Assembly: GCA_934613505.1 (NCBI GenBank)
Contig: CAKTTB010000011.1
Coordinates: 1 to 64,000, forward strand
Length of the DNA stretch: 64,000 bases
Direction: 5' to 3'
From: an uncultured Oscillospiraceae bacterium
GTDB taxonomy: Bacteria; Bacillota; Clostridia; Oscillospirales; Oscillospiraceae
The notes beneath the pieces were generated by a model that ran no database searches, was not told where the DNA came from, and worked only from the letters and a program-made list of their open reading frames with translations. A program made the position numbers and the translations under genes. Position 1 is the stretch's first letter, and each line of letters begins with the position of its first letter. Shown here one piece after another: positions 16,456-26,748 of the stretch.

Positions 16456-18786
16456 TTACATGGTTTCCAGTTTGAGCTTTCCGTCCTCGCAGGTGGCTTT
16501 GATGGAGCGGAAGGGCTCCATGTAGCTCTGGATGATGCGTTCGGCGATGGGGTCTTCGAGGTCGGTCTGGATGGCGCGGCGGAGGTTGCGCGCGCCGTAG
16601 GCGACGGAGTAGGACTTTTTGACAAGATAATCCTTGACGCTCTCGTCCCATGTGAACTGGATGCCGCGGCCTTCCAGCGCCTGCTGCAGCTCGCCCAGCA
16701 TGATATCCGCGATGCCGCGGAAGTTCTCTTCGCTGAGCTTATTGAAGCAGACGATCTCGTCGACGCGGTTGATGAACTCCGGCCGCAGGAACTCGCCGAG
16801 GGCCTTCATGGCCTTCTCCTTCGACTGCTCGGTCAGGCTGCGGCTGAAGCCGACGCTGCCGCCCTTTTCGTTGGAGCCGGCATTAGAGGTCATGATGATG
16901 ATCGTATTTTCGAAGTTCACGACGCGGCCCTGCGCGTCGGTGATGCGGCCGTCGTCGAGGATCTGCAGGAGGATGTTCAGAACGTCCGGGTGCGCCTTTT
17001 CCAGCTCGTCAAAGAGAATGACGGCATACGGGCGGCGGCGGATCTTTTCGGTCAGCTGGCCGGCCTCGTCATAGCCGACATAGCCGGGAGGCGAGCCGAT
17101 GAGCTTGGAGACGCTGTGCTTCTCCATATACTCGGACATATCGAGCCGGATGAGCGATTCGACCGACTCGAACATCTCGCTGGCCAGCCGCTTGACGAGT
17201 TCGGTCTTGCCGACACCGGTCGAGCCGACGAAGATGAACGAGACCGGATGCTTTTTCGTCTGGATGCCGACGCGCGAGCGGCGGATGGCCGAGACGACGG
17301 AGGCGATAGCCTCATCCTGCCCGACGATATGCTTTTTGAGCGCGGCGTCGAGGTTCAGCAGCTGCTCATATTCCTGCGCGCGGATCTTGCTGGCAGGGAT
17401 CTTCGTCCACAGCTCGATGATGCGGGCAAGATTGTCGATGGTGAGGACGGGCTTCGGCAGCTTTTCCAGCTCCGCGATCTCGGAATCGAGCTGCAGGTTG
17501 CGGCTGCGCAGCTCCGCCATGCGGGCGTAGTCCTCCTGTGTCTTTTCTGTGTTTTCGGTGAGCAGGTTCAGCTCGACGTCATAGTCAGCGTGTTCTTTTC
17601 TGAGCGCCTCGAGCTTGCCGAGGTTCTTATTTTTGAGGTTCACGTCCGAGCAGGCTTCGTCGATGAGGTCGATGGCCTTATCGGGCAGGAAGCGGTCGGT
17701 GATATAGCGCTCGGAGAGCAGGACGGCCTGCCGGGCAATCTCCGGCGTGATGACGACGCCGTGGAAGGCCTCGTAGTAATGGCTGATGCCGCGGATGATA
17801 GCGATGGACTGCTCGATGGTCGGCTCGGCCACGGTGACGGGCTGGAAGCGGCGCTCGAGCGCGGCGTCCTTTTCGATGTGCTTGCGGTACTCGTTGAAGG
17901 TCGTTGCGCCGATGACCTGGATCTCGCCGCGCGAGAGGGCGGGCTTGAGGATATTGGCCGCGTTCATGGAGCCTTCGGCGTCGCCTGCGCCGACAAGGTT
18001 ATGCACCTCATCGATGACGAGAATGATATTGCCGAGCTTCTTGACCTCCTCGATGAGGCCCTTCATGCGGCTTTCAAACTGGCCGCGGAACTGCGTCCCG
18101 GCGACGAGCGCCGTGAGATCCATGAGATAGACCTCTTTGTTCTGCAGCTTATAGGGAACATCCTTCGCGGCGATTTTCTGCGCGAGGCCCTCGGCGATGG
18201 CCGTCTTGCCGACGCCCGGCTCGCCGATGAGACAGGGATTGTTCTTCTGCCGGCGGTTGAGGATCTGAATGACCCGCTCCAGCTCCTCCTCGCGGCCGAT
18301 GATGCTGTCGAGCTTGCCGTCGCGTGCCTTCTGGGTCAGGTTCTGGCAGTAGGTGTCAAGGAATTTATGCTTTTTGTTCTTCGCGCCGTTCGGCTTGTCG
18401 CCGGCGCGCTGGCGGCTCTCGGTCTTTTCCGGCTCGGGGACGGCAGGCGTATTCTCCTGTCCCTGACCGCCGGCGCCGAAGAGCTTGTTGAGGAACGGGA
18501 ACGTCGCCGTCTGGCTGTCGTTCTCCTCGTCGTCGCTGTCTTCGTTCTGGTTCTGGCCGAGCAGGCCCTCAAGGCCGCTCATGGCTTCGGTCATTTCGCC
18601 ATTGAGGTTTTCCAGATCCTCCTCGGACAGGCCCATCCGCTCAATCATATCATCGACCGGCTTGATGCCCATCTCCTTGGCGCATTTGAGGCAGAGACCC
18701 TCGTTGACGGTCTTGCCGCCGTCGATTTTCGTTATAAAAATGACTGCAAGATTCTTTTTGCATCTTGAGCATAAGGTCGGTTTCAT
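16456..18786 (-). CDS. ClpE-like Clp/Hsp100 ATPase with N-terminal zinc finger
   Basis: 776 residues. The N-terminus has a four-Cys zinc finger (Cys6, Cys9, Cys32, Cys35), followed by an acidic/Gly linker, AAA domain 1 (Walker A GEPGVGKT at 188-195), a coiled-coil middle domain (around 400-450), AAA domain 2 ([14 protein letters not shown]) and the ClpB-D2-small C-terminal domain. The zinc finger in place of the double Clp-N repeat points to ClpE rather than ClpC. It would unfold substrates for ClpP. The upstream region on this strand carries an ATACTT-N7-AAGTAT palindrome (18805-18823); no CtsR heptad repeat was seen. Monocistronic. Confidence 0.9.
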   Translation of the reverse strand: MKPTLCSRCKKNLAVIFITKIDGGKTVNEGLCLKCAKEMGIKPVDDMIERMGLSEEDLENLNGEMTEAMSGLEGLLGQNQNEDSDDEENDSQTATFPFLNKLFGAGGQGQENTPAVPEPEKTESRQRAGDKPNGAKNKKHKFLDTYCQNLTQKARDGKLDSIIGREEELERVIQILNRRQKNNPCLIGEPGVGKTAIAEGLAQKIAAKDVPYKLQNKEVYLMDLTALVAGTQFRGQFESRMKGLIEEVKKLGNIILVIDEVHNLVGAGDAEGSMNAANILKPALSRGEIQVIGATTFNEYRKHIEKDAALERRFQPVTVAEPTIEQSIAIIRGISHYYEAFHGVVITPEIARQAVLLSERYITDRFLPDKAIDLIDEACSDVNLKNKNLGKLEALRKEHADYDVELNLLTENTEKTQEDYARMAELRSRNLQLDSEIAELEKLPKPVLTIDNLARIIELWTKIPASKIRAQEYEQLLNLDAALKKHIVGQDEAIASVVSAIRRSRVGIQTKKHPVSFIFVGSTGVGKTELVKRLASEMFESVESLIRLDMSEYMEKHSVSKLIGSPPGYVGYDEAGQLTEKIRRRPYAVILFDELEKAHPDVLNILLQILDDGRITDAQGRVVNFENTIIIMTSNAGSNEKGGSVGFSRSLTEQSKEKAMKALGEFLRPEFINRVDEIVCFNKLSEENFRGIADIMLGELQQALEGRGIQFTWDESVKDYLVKKSYSVAYGARNLRRAIQTDLEDPIAERIIQSYMEPFRSIKATCEDGKLKLETM

Positions 18787-18884
18787 AGAGGTTTCTCCTT
18801 ATCATACTTTGTAACGAAGTATAGCACAGGCAGGCCGTCGTATCGTTGCAGAATTGTAAACGATTTTCGGAAAAAATATGACAG

Positions 18885-20048
18885 CTACGGCACATACAGC
18901 GTTCCGTGGCCGTTGGCGAGCAGGATCGCCGTCCCGTCGGCGCGCATGACGACGCTGGATGCGCCGGTGGTATTGTCGGAGACGTCATATTCCTTCAGGT
19001 TCTGATCATAGATGCTGAGCGTGCTGCTGGTGAGGACGGCAAGATATTTGCCCGCGGCGGACAGGTCGAGGATCTGTTCGTTGGCGGACAGACGGCCAAG
19101 CTCGCTCCCGTCCTGCCCGACGGTCGTGACGGTATAGCGGTTGCCGGCCTTATAGAGGTTCACAGCGAGCGTCAGGAAGCCGGAGCCGTCGGTCGTGAAG
19201 TCCTTCAGGTAGGACTCCTGAAAGCTGTAGCTCCCCTGCTTCTGGCCTTCGAGGTCGTAGAAATAGAGATCGTTTTCGCACAGGACGGCCAGAAGTCTGT
19301 CGGAGACGAAGTGCAGATCGTAGATGAGATTGTTTCCGATGGGGATCGTCCGGTAGATCTCCGCGGAATCCGTCCGGAAAAGAACGACGGAGGATTCAAA
19401 CATGCCGTCCTGCTGGCCGAGTGCGGCCGCCGCGGCATAGTTCGCGCCGCCGGAGACAGTGCAGCGCAGGAAGAACTGGCTCGACGAGAGCCAGCGGTAG
19501 ATCAGCTCCTGACTGCTGTTATAGACGTACAGCACCGCCCGGTAGCCGGATTCGCTGGAGAGATAGCACAGGCTGTCGTCCGCGGCGATATCCGCGTCCA
19601 GGATCGGCCGCTGGGACGCGACCTGCAGGACCTGTCCCTTCTTCTGGCTGGCCGCCACGAGCGTATTGCCGCCGGTATCGTAGGCCAGCGCAAGCTCACT
19701 GCCGGTCTTGATGACGGGGACGGACATGGCCGCCTGAATAGCGGCAGTCTCGACGCCGTCTTTGTCATAAAGGCTCAGGCCGGTCGCCGAGGCGACCGCG
19801 AGGCCGCCGGACAGACCGGCATACTGGTTGGAATTGCTTTCATCGTAGGTAAAGCGGCCGGTCTTGCTGTCGTCCGAGACGTTCAGATAGCGCACATAGC
19901 GCTGCAGCGCGTCAAGGTTCAGCTCATCCCGGAACACCCAGGCCGCCACGCCGCCCGCGATCAGAACGGCGAGCAGCACAAAAATGAGGATCTTTTTGAC
20001 AAGGCCCTTCTTCTGTGGGGCGTGCAGCTGCGATACATTATCCGACAT
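18885..20048 (-). CDS. DUF5711-type membrane-anchored beta-propeller-like protein
   Basis: 387 residues from ATG 20048. A short cytoplasmic N-terminus (SDNVSQLHAPQKKGLVKK) is followed by one transmembrane helix (ILIFVLLAVLIAGGVAAWVF). The remainder is an extracytoplasmic domain of repeated beta-strand units with alternating small and aromatic residues (GLSLYDKDG; DLYFYDLEGQ; LSIYDQNLKEY), as in seven-blade propellers. The gene starts 11 bases inside the end of truA, so it is in the same operon. I recognise the family (DUF5711) but no function is known. Confidence 0.75.
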   Translation of the reverse strand: MSDNVSQLHAPQKKGLVKKILIFVLLAVLIAGGVAAWVFRDELNLDALQRYVRYLNVSDDSKTGRFTYDESNSNQYAGLSGGLAVASATGLSLYDKDGVETAAIQAAMSVPVIKTGSELALAYDTGGNTLVAASQKKGQVLQVASQRPILDADIAADDSLCYLSSESGYRAVLYVYNSSQELIYRWLSSSQFFLRCTVSGGANYAAAAALGQQDGMFESSVVLFRTDSAEIYRTIPIGNNLIYDLHFVSDRLLAVLCENDLYFYDLEGQKQGSYSFQESYLKDFTTDGSGFLTLAVNLYKAGNRYTVTTVGQDGSELGRLSANEQILDLSAAGKYLAVLTSSTLSIYDQNLKEYDVSDNTTGASSVVMRADGTAILLANGHGTLYVP

Positions 20049-20802
20049 GGAAAACCGCCTTCCCGTCATCATACCAGAGTTTCGTCATATAGAGGCCGCC
20101 CGGCGGCACGGTCGGCCCGGCGGCTGTGCGGTTGCCATCCAGCAGGATCTGCGAGACGGCCTCCGGCGGGAATTTGCCCTCGGCGGCGTAGACGCACGTA
20201 CCGGCCATGGCGCGGGCCATGTTGTAGAGGAAACCGTTGGCGCATACGCGCAGGGAGATGAGATCGCCGTCGCGCTCGACCCTGTAATAATAGACCGTGC
20301 GCACCGTGGACTTGACCTCCGTGCCAACGGAGCGGACGGCGGCAAAGTCGTGCGTGCCGACAAAGCAGTCCGCCGCGCGCTGCAGGACGGATTCGTCGAG
20401 GTGCTTGGGATAGAACCACGCGCGGTTGACATAAAACGGGTCGCGGATAGCGGAATTATAGATGAGGTACGTATATTCCTTTTTGACGCAGGAGCCGATG
20501 GCGTTGAAGTCGTCATGCACCTCCATCGCGCCGGTCACGACGATATCCTCCGGCAGGTGCGTATTGAGGGCATACGGCAGCCGGTCGCACGGGATGCGCG
20601 CAGACGTGCGGAAATTGGCGACGTACACCCTTGCGTGGACGCCCGCGTCCGTGCGGCCGCAGCCGGTCATATGCACCGGATGGCCCACGACGGCGGCGGC
20701 GGCGTTTTCCAGCGTCTCGCCGACGGTCGTTACCGTCTTCTGCACCTGCCAGCCGTGATAGGCCGTGCCGAGGTATTTGAGTGTCAGAGCAATGTTTCGC
20801 AT
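20038..20802 (-). CDS. truA: tRNA pseudouridine(38-40) synthase
   Basis: 254 residues from ATG 20802 (AAGGGAAGTCTGCT upstream). It isomerises uridines 38-40 in the tRNA anticodon arm. The catalytic aspartate is in GRTDAGVHA; NTHLPEDI and NGFLYNMAR are family motifs. It lies 14 bases after ecfT, the usual clostridial order ecfA1-ecfA2-ecfT-truA. The longer upstream frame is the ecfT gene read in another frame. Confidence 0.96.
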   Translation of the reverse strand: MRNIALTLKYLGTAYHGWQVQKTVTTVGETLENAAAAVVGHPVHMTGCGRTDAGVHARVYVANFRTSARIPCDRLPYALNTHLPEDIVVTGAMEVHDDFNAIGSCVKKEYTYLIYNSAIRDPFYVNRAWFYPKHLDESVLQRAADCFVGTHDFAAVRSVGTEVKSTVRTVYYYRVERDGDLISLRVCANGFLYNMARAMAGTCVYAAEGKFPPEAVSQILLDGNRTAAGPTVPPGGLYMTKLWYDDGKAVFHVG

Positions 20803-20816
20803 AGCAGACTTCCCTT

Positions 20817-21620
20817 TTACAGTCCGAACCGGCGCAGCACGATCATCACGGCGAGCAGCCCCGCGCCCGCGAGGTAGGCGATGCGGTCGCGCGTCTGATA
20901 GTGCAGCTCGGAGAGCTTCGTCCGGCCCTCGCCGCCATGGTAGCAGCGGCACTCCATCGCCGTCGCCAGCTCGTCGGCGCGTCGGAAGGCGCTGATGAAC
21001 AGCGGCACAAGGATCGGCACGAGGGCCTTGGCGCGCTGGAAGATGTTTCCGGATTCAAAATCCGCACCTCTGGCCTTCTGTGCGGACATGATCTTGTCCG
21101 TTTCCTCGATGAGCGTAGGGATAAAGCGCAGGGCGATGGCCATCATCATGGACAGCTCATGTACCGGCGCGTGCAGCTTTTTAAGGGGCGAAAGGAGGCT
21201 CTCCAGTCCGTCGGTCAGGGCGATCGGCGAGGTCGTATAGGTTAACATAAATGTTCCCGCGACCAGCAGCGAGATGCGCAGCACCATAAAAACGGCGTTT
21301 TCAAGGCCGGACTTTGTGATCTTGAAGATCCAGAACTGCGCGATCGGCTCGCCCTGCCCGTAGAACAGGTTGAGAACGGCGGTCAGGATGATGATGAACA
21401 GCAGCGGCTTGAGGTTTTTGAGAACGACCTTCAGCCGGATGCGGCTCATGGCGATGACCATTGCGAGAAACGCGGCCACGACCACATAGGAGACAAACCA
21501 TTTGGCCAGAAACAGCGCGACAATATACACGATCACAAGCACCAGCTTCGTGCGCGGGTCAAGCTTGTGGATGGGCGTCTGTCCCGGGAAATACTGGCCG
21601 AGCGTCACGTCCTTCAGCAT
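20817..21620 (-). CDS. ecfT: energy-coupling factor transporter transmembrane protein EcfT
   Basis: 267 residues with about five membrane helices. The coupling motifs are AQKARGADFESG and FRRADELATAMECRCY, near the Ala-Arg-Gly signatures that contact the two ATPases. It joins EcfA1 and EcfA2 into the module that drives vitamin uptake with interchangeable S-components. No S-component is encoded in the window. Its start overlaps the end of ecfA2 by 7 bases. Confidence 0.95.
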   Translation of the reverse strand: MLKDVTLGQYFPGQTPIHKLDPRTKLVLVIVYIVALFLAKWFVSYVVVAAFLAMVIAMSRIRLKVVLKNLKPLLFIIILTAVLNLFYGQGEPIAQFWIFKITKSGLENAVFMVLRISLLVAGTFMLTYTTSPIALTDGLESLLSPLKKLHAPVHELSMMMAIALRFIPTLIEETDKIMSAQKARGADFESGNIFQRAKALVPILVPLFISAFRRADELATAMECRCYHGGEGRTKLSELHYQTRDRIAYLAGAGLLAVMIVLRRFGL

Positions 21621-22483
21621 ACGGGCCTGCCCCCTTTCAGAAGCGGCTCGAGAAGATCGGCCGCCTGCTCCACCGTGTAGGCGGAAGCATCGATATCGGC
21701 GCCAAGCTCGCGCAGGCGCAGCAGCACCTGCGTCATGCAGGGTACGTTCAGACCCATGTCCACCAGCTCCGCCGCGTGGGAAAAGACCTCGGACGGTGCG
21801 CCGTTCATGACGGCACTCCCCTTGTCCATGACGATCAGCCGGTCGACATTGGAGGCGATCTCCTCCATGGAGTGACTGACCATGACGACAGCCGCGTGCT
21901 GCGCGGCCTGATAGTCGCGGATATTGCCGAGGATGCTCTCGCGGCCGGCGGGATCGAGACCGGCGGTCGGCTCGTCCAGAATGAGGACGTCCGGCTCCAT
22001 GGCGATGACGCCGGCGATGGCCACGCGGCGCTTCTGGCCGCCGGACAGCTCAAACGGGGACTTCTGCAGCGTTTCCTCGCGGATACCGACAAAGCCGGCG
22101 GCGCGGCGGACGCGGGCGTCGATCTCGTCTTTGGACAGGCCCATGTTTTTGGGGCCGAAGGCGATATCAGCGTAGACCGTCTCTTCAAACAGCTGATACT
22201 CCGGGTACTGGAACACCAGACCGACGTGGAAGCGGATCTGGCGGGTGAACTTCACGTCCTCCCAGATATCGCGGCCTTCAAACAGCACGCGGCCGGACGT
22301 CGGCTTCAGAAGGCCGTTCATATGCTGCACCAGCGTCGACTTGCCGGAGCCGGTATGGCCGATGAGGCCGACAAACTCACCCCGGCCGATCGTCAGGCTG
22401 ACATTGGAAAGCGCAGCGTGCTCAAACGGCGTATCGGGGCTGTAGATATGCGATAAATTCTGTATCTCTAAAATTGGCGTCAA
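21614..22483 (-). CDS. ecfA2: energy-coupling factor transporter ATPase EcfA2
   Basis: 289 residues. Walker A GHTGSGKST near residue 41, Q-loop FQYPEYQLFE, signature LSGGQKRRVAIAG, Walker B VLILDEPTAGLDP and VSHSMEEIA. The FQYPEYQLFEETV sequence is typical of the second ECF ATPase. It pairs with EcfA1, encoded 25 bases upstream. Confidence 0.95.
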   Translation of the reverse strand: MTPILEIQNLSHIYSPDTPFEHAALSNVSLTIGRGEFVGLIGHTGSGKSTLVQHMNGLLKPTSGRVLFEGRDIWEDVKFTRQIRFHVGLVFQYPEYQLFEETVYADIAFGPKNMGLSKDEIDARVRRAAGFVGIREETLQKSPFELSGGQKRRVAIAGVIAMEPDVLILDEPTAGLDPAGRESILGNIRDYQAAQHAAVVMVSHSMEEIASNVDRLIVMDKGSAVMNGAPSEVFSHAAELVDMGLNVPCMTQVLLRLRELGADIDASAYTVEQAADLLEPLLKGGRPVC

Positions 22484-22508
22484 GGTCTCTTCCTCCGGGT
22501 GAACTGGT

Positions 22509-23360
22509 TCAGGCGTTCTTCAGCCTGCGGTACAGCAGCTGTGCGCACTGCTCCGGCATGAGCGCGTCGGTCGGAATATCGATTCCGCGGCGCTTCAGCT
22601 CCAGCAGCAGCTGCTCGGTCTGCGGCACGTCCAGCCCGACGCTTCTGAGGAGCTTCTCCTGTGCAAAAACATCCTTTGGCGTGCCGTCGGCAATGATTTT
22701 TCCGCCGGACATGGCAATGACGCGCCCGGCGCGCACAGCTTCGTCCATATGGTGCGTGATGAGGATCACGGTGATCTCTTTTTCGCGGTTCAGCCGCTCG
22801 ACGGTGTCCAGCACCTCGCGGCGGCCCTGCGGGTCGAGCATGGCGGTCGGCTCGTCAAGCACGATGCACTGCGGCTGCATGGCAATGACGCCCGCGATGG
22901 CCACGCGCTGCTTCTGGCCGCCGGAGAGCAGCTGCGGCGCGTAGGTGCGGTAGTCGTACATGCCGACAGTGCGCAGGGCGTCGTCGACGCGCTGGCGGAT
23001 CTCCGGCGATGGTACGCCGAGGTTCTCCGGGGCAAAGGCGACGTCCTCTTCGACGACGTTGGAGACGATCTGGTTATCCGGGTTCTGGAACACCATGCCA
23101 ACATGCTGCCGGATGGCGAGCAGCTGCTGCTCGTCCTTCGTATCCATGCCGTAGACCGTCACGCTGCCGCCCGCGGGCAGCAGGATGGCGTTGAAGTGCT
23201 TGGCAAGCGTGGATTTTCCGCAGCCGTTATGACCGAGGACGGCGACGAAGCTGCCCTGCGCGACAGACAGGTCCAGACCATCGAAGACGATGTGCGCCTG
23301 CTCGTTTTCCTGCGGCTCATAGGCGTAATGCAGGTCTTTGACTTCGATCGCTGTGGTCAT
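22509..23360 (-). CDS. ecfA1: energy-coupling factor transporter ATPase EcfA1
   Basis: 283 residues from ATG 23360 (GGACAAAGGAGAAGCT upstream). Walker A GHNGCGKST, Q-loop FQNPDNQIVSNVVEEDVAFAPENLG (the D-N-Q-I pattern marks EcfA1), signature LSGGQKQRVAIAG, Walker B CIVLDEPTAMLDP. It overlaps the methyltransferase stop by four bases, so the ECF genes are fused to that transcription unit. Confidence 0.95.
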   Translation of the reverse strand: MTTAIEVKDLHYAYEPQENEQAHIVFDGLDLSVAQGSFVAVLGHNGCGKSTLAKHFNAILLPAGGSVTVYGMDTKDEQQLLAIRQHVGMVFQNPDNQIVSNVVEEDVAFAPENLGVPSPEIRQRVDDALRTVGMYDYRTYAPQLLSGGQKQRVAIAGVIAMQPQCIVLDEPTAMLDPQGRREVLDTVERLNREKEITVILITHHMDEAVRAGRVIAMSGGKIIADGTPKDVFAQEKLLRSVGLDVPQTEQLLLELKRRGIDIPTDALMPEQCAQLLYRRLKNA

Positions 23361-24226
23361 AGCTTCTCCTTTGTCCAGCGGCAGGTCGCGCCGCACGGCA
23401 GGGCCAGGCCCGTATCGCGCACGGGAAGGCCCAGCTCGTCCGACTGGGTATAGCCGCCATAGCGCTTTGAGACGATCGTCTCGGTCAGATAGCGCATGAC
23501 GGATGGCGCAAGGCCGGTCGTATACGAATTGATGATGAAAAACAGCGGATCGTCGGACAGGACCCTGCTGACCAGCTCGACGAACGGGTAGAGGTTCTCT
23601 TCCAGCTTCCAGACCTCGCCGGACGGACCGCGGCCGTAGCTCGGCGGGTCCATGATGATGGCGTCATACGTCTTGCCGCGGCGGATCTCCCGCTCAACAA
23701 ATTTCGCGCAGTCGTCCACGATCCAGCGGATCGGCCGATCCTCCAGCCCGGAGACCTTTGCGTTCTCCTTCGCCCAGAGGACCATGCCCTTGGCCGCGTC
23801 CACGTGGCACACGCTCGCGCCTGCGGCGGCGCAGGCGATGGTCGCGCCGCCCGTGTAGGCGAAAAGGTTCAGAACGCGGATGGGACGGCCGGCACTGCGG
23901 ATCTTTTCCATCATGAAGTCCCAGTTGGCCGCCTGCTCGGGGAAGACGCCCGTATGCTTGAAGTTCATGGGCTTGACCTGGAACGTCAGCTCCTTGTAGC
24001 GCACCTGCCACTGGGCGGGCAGGCGCAGATTCTGCCATTTTCCGCCGCCGGTGGACGAGCGCGCGTAGCGCGCGTCGTATTTGCGCCAGAGCGGATCGTC
24101 CTTCGGCGTGTTCCAGATCACCTGCGGATCCGGGCGCACGAGGATATAGCGTCCCCACCGCTCGAGCTTTTCTCCGGCGGAGGTATCGAGGACCTCATAG
24201 TCCTTCCAGTTATCGGCAAGCCACAT
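23357..24226 (-). CDS. class I SAM-dependent rRNA methyltransferase (RlmI/RlmK-like)
   Basis: 289 residues from ATG 24226 (ACAGGAGAAGCGAT upstream). The N-terminal part is a beta-rich substrate domain. The Rossmann core has the SAM motif VLNLFAYTGGATIACAAAGA, then VDAAKGMVLWAKEN, and the catalytic-type DPPSYGRG. Such proteins methylate cytosine C5 or guanine in 23S rRNA. The PUA domain of RlmI is not evident, so the exact target is open. It is placed between the PBP gene and ecfA1. Confidence 0.85.
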   Translation of the reverse strand: MWLADNWKDYEVLDTSAGEKLERWGRYILVRPDPQVIWNTPKDDPLWRKYDARYARSSTGGGKWQNLRLPAQWQVRYKELTFQVKPMNFKHTGVFPEQAANWDFMMEKIRSAGRPIRVLNLFAYTGGATIACAAAGASVCHVDAAKGMVLWAKENAKVSGLEDRPIRWIVDDCAKFVEREIRRGKTYDAIIMDPPSYGRGPSGEVWKLEENLYPFVELVSRVLSDDPLFFIINSYTTGLAPSVMRYLTETIVSKRYGGYTQSDELGLPVRDTGLALPCGATCRWTKEKL

Positions 24227-24258
24227 ATCGCTTCTCCTGTTTCTTTCGGGGTTTATCT

Positions 24259-26748
24259 TTAGGGATTCAACAGACTGTTGATGACCCGGTCGATGACGCT
24301 GTCGGCGCTGTCGCCGTCCGTGTCGTCCTCTTCCTCCGGGTCTGGCTCCGGCTCGGGGATATCGTCCTCGCTGTGGACGTAGCATTCGACGTTGATAGAA
24401 TCGACGTCCGGCGAGACGGCGGCATAATAGCCGGCCGGCAGATCGTCCGAGAGGATGGCGTACGCCTGATCCATGACGACGACGCCGTTTTTCGGGAAGG
24501 CGCGCGTCACGTCGAGCAGCGCAGCCTTATGCGTGGAGTTGCCGGGGACCTGCGCGCAGTATTCGTTGGCCACATGGCCGGACGCGTCGCAGATATCGAC
24601 CAGCTTGTGCACGCTGCACTGCTCCGTCGGCACGTCGTGGGCGCTGAGCGTCACGCGCATGGTGCGGTCGCCACGCGGGTCGAGCGCGCAGGCGTCGGAC
24701 GGAAGAAGGCCGCTGTCGCGGCAGACCGTGACCTCAACGAGGTTCGACGGCTGCCGGAACGCCTTGTTCTTGAGGTTTTCATGCACGAGGCTCATGACCT
24801 TCTGCCACATGACGATGGCGGGGTTCGTGTCGGAGTCGGTCAGTACGATCTCCTCCGGGTCGTTATAGCCGCACCAGACCACGCCGGTATAATACGGTGT
24901 ATAGCCGGCGAACCAGCGGTCAAAGTCGCGCGAGGTCGTGCCGGTCTTGCCGGCGACGGCCATATTATCCAGCTGCGCAGCCACGCCGGTGCCGGACTGG
25001 ACGGTCTCGGTCAGCATGTCAGTGATATACCACGCGGTCATGTCCTTCATGGCGACGTGGGATTCCTGCGTATTGTCCAGAATGATCTGGCCGCTGGCGT
25101 CCTTGACGACGGTATACGTCCGCGCTTCGCGGTATACGCCCTCGTTGGCGAAGGCGGCATAGGCCGCGGTCATGGCGCGCACCGTCACGCCCTTCGTCAG
25201 ACTGCCGAGGGCGAGCGCCCAGAGGTTCACGTCGGACAGTTCCTCGCCGGTGTTGGTCGTATAGGACGAGACGAGCGTGGAAAGGCCCATTTTGTCCTTG
25301 GCGAAGGAATAGCTGTATTCCGGCGTCATCTGCGCCACGAGCTTGACGGGGATCGTATTGAGCGATTCCGCGACGGCCTCCTTGACGGAGACAAGACCGC
25401 GGTAGGTCGAATCGAGGTTCTTGGGCCACGTTGCCGTGTCGGTGAAGGAGTACGGCGTGTCGTCCAGCACAGTTGCCGGGGTGATAAGGCCCAGCTCGAT
25501 GGCGGGCGCGTAGACCGCAACGGGCTTGATCGTGGAGCCGGGCGAGAGCAGGCTCTGCGTGGCGCAGTTCCAGACGAGGCTGCCCTGCTTCTTGCCCACA
25601 CCGCCGGCCAGCGCGACGACGTCGCCCGTCGTATTGTCGACGATAACGATGCCGGACTGCAGCTGCTGGGAGCTGGCCGTGGCGGGAAGGCTCTTGAGGT
25701 CCTCATAGACCTTGTCGACGGCGGCCTGCACGTCGGGATTGATGGTGGAATAGATCTGATAGCCGCCGGTCATGACCATCTTGTAGACGATGTCGTATTC
25801 ATAGCCGGTCTTGTCGCAGAGGTCGCTGACCACGTCGCGGATGACCTGATCCTCGAACCAGGAATAATAATCGTCGCTCGTGTCGGCATTTTCGCGGCTG
25901 TTGTTGGTGAACACCAGCTCCTCGGCCACGGCTTCGTCATACTGCTCCTGATTGATATAGCCCTGCTTGAGCATCTGGTCCAGGATGACCTCCTGCCGCT
26001 CCTTGTTTTTGCTGGTATTCTCGGCGCTGATATAGGGGTCGTACCGGGACGGGTTGTTCGTGATGCCGATGAGCGACGCGCACTCGGCCAGGCTCAAATC
26101 CTTGACGTCCTTGCCGAAATAGACGCGCGAGGCCGACTGCACACCCTTGCAGTTTTCACCGAGCGGAATGATGTTGAGGTACCACTCCATGATGTCCTTC
26201 TTGGTGTGCGTCTTTTCAAATTCCAGCGCGCGGTAGATCTCGACCAGCTTGCGGCGGACGGTGACCTCCTTTTCGCCGGTCAGGTTCTTGATGAGCTGCT
26301 GTGTGATGGTGGAGCCGCCGGCTTCGCTCTTGCCGAGGAACATCTTGAAGCAGGCGCGCAGCGTCGTGACCCAGTCGACGCCCTGATGCTTTTCAAAGCG
26401 CTTATCCTCGATGGCGATGCAGGCGTGGATGAGGTTCTTGGGAATGTCGTCATACTCGACCCACGTGCTGTTGGAGCCGCCGTAGAGCGTCTGCAGGACC
26501 TCGTATTTGCCGGTCGTGGGATTCTCATAATAAATGACCGACGTCTGGTCGAGCGAGAAGCTGTCCGCCGCCCATTCGGCCTGCTGGGACAGATCGTTCT
26601 TCACATAGACCGCAAACAGGCAGGAAAAGATCAGAAACGCCAGAAACGCCGTGAGAAGCACGGTGCCGACCACCTTGCCGATGGTACACAGCACCCGTCT
26701 GGCCCCGCCGGTTTTTTTTGCAGCTTCGTTTCGTTCTTGTTTCGCCAT
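24259..26748 (-). CDS. class A penicillin-binding protein 1A (transglycosylase/transpeptidase)
   Basis: 829 residues with a cytoplasmic basic tail and one transmembrane helix (about 25-50). The GT51 transglycosylase domain has EDKRFEKHQGVDW and GGSTITQQLIKNL. The transpeptidase domain has SxxK as SPGSTIKPV, then a KTGT motif (AGKTGTTSRDFDRWF). The C-terminus has Cys-containing linker segments and an acidic tail. It polymerises and cross-links peptidoglycan outside the membrane. GGAGGG precedes the start. Leading gene of the minus-strand run. Confidence 0.95.
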   Translation of the reverse strand: MAKQERNEAAKKTGGARRVLCTIGKVVGTVLLTAFLAFLIFSCLFAVYVKNDLSQQAEWAADSFSLDQTSVIYYENPTTGKYEVLQTLYGGSNSTWVEYDDIPKNLIHACIAIEDKRFEKHQGVDWVTTLRACFKMFLGKSEAGGSTITQQLIKNLTGEKEVTVRRKLVEIYRALEFEKTHTKKDIMEWYLNIIPLGENCKGVQSASRVYFGKDVKDLSLAECASLIGITNNPSRYDPYISAENTSKNKERQEVILDQMLKQGYINQEQYDEAVAEELVFTNNSRENADTSDDYYSWFEDQVIRDVVSDLCDKTGYEYDIVYKMVMTGGYQIYSTINPDVQAAVDKVYEDLKSLPATASSQQLQSGIVIVDNTTGDVVALAGGVGKKQGSLVWNCATQSLLSPGSTIKPVAVYAPAIELGLITPATVLDDTPYSFTDTATWPKNLDSTYRGLVSVKEAVAESLNTIPVKLVAQMTPEYSYSFAKDKMGLSTLVSSYTTNTGEELSDVNLWALALGSLTKGVTVRAMTAAYAAFANEGVYREARTYTVVKDASGQIILDNTQESHVAMKDMTAWYITDMLTETVQSGTGVAAQLDNMAVAGKTGTTSRDFDRWFAGYTPYYTGVVWCGYNDPEEIVLTDSDTNPAIVMWQKVMSLVHENLKNKAFRQPSNLVEVTVCRDSGLLPSDACALDPRGDRTMRVTLSAHDVPTEQCSVHKLVDICDASGHVANEYCAQVPGNSTHKAALLDVTRAFPKNGVVVMDQAYAILSDDLPAGYYAAVSPDVDSINVECYVHSEDDIPEPEPDPEEEDDTDGDSADSVIDRVINSLLNP

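Noticed and set aside
16990..18768. Long plus-strand open frame opposite the ClpE-like gene (and similar ones opposite the PBP, murD and GGGtGRT genes)
   Set aside because: Shadow frames of GC-rich genes; no ribosome site and no recognisable domains.
18805..18823. ATACTT-N7-AAGTAT upstream of the ClpE-like gene as a CtsR operator
   Set aside because: It lacks the tandem GGTCAAA heptads that define CtsR sites.
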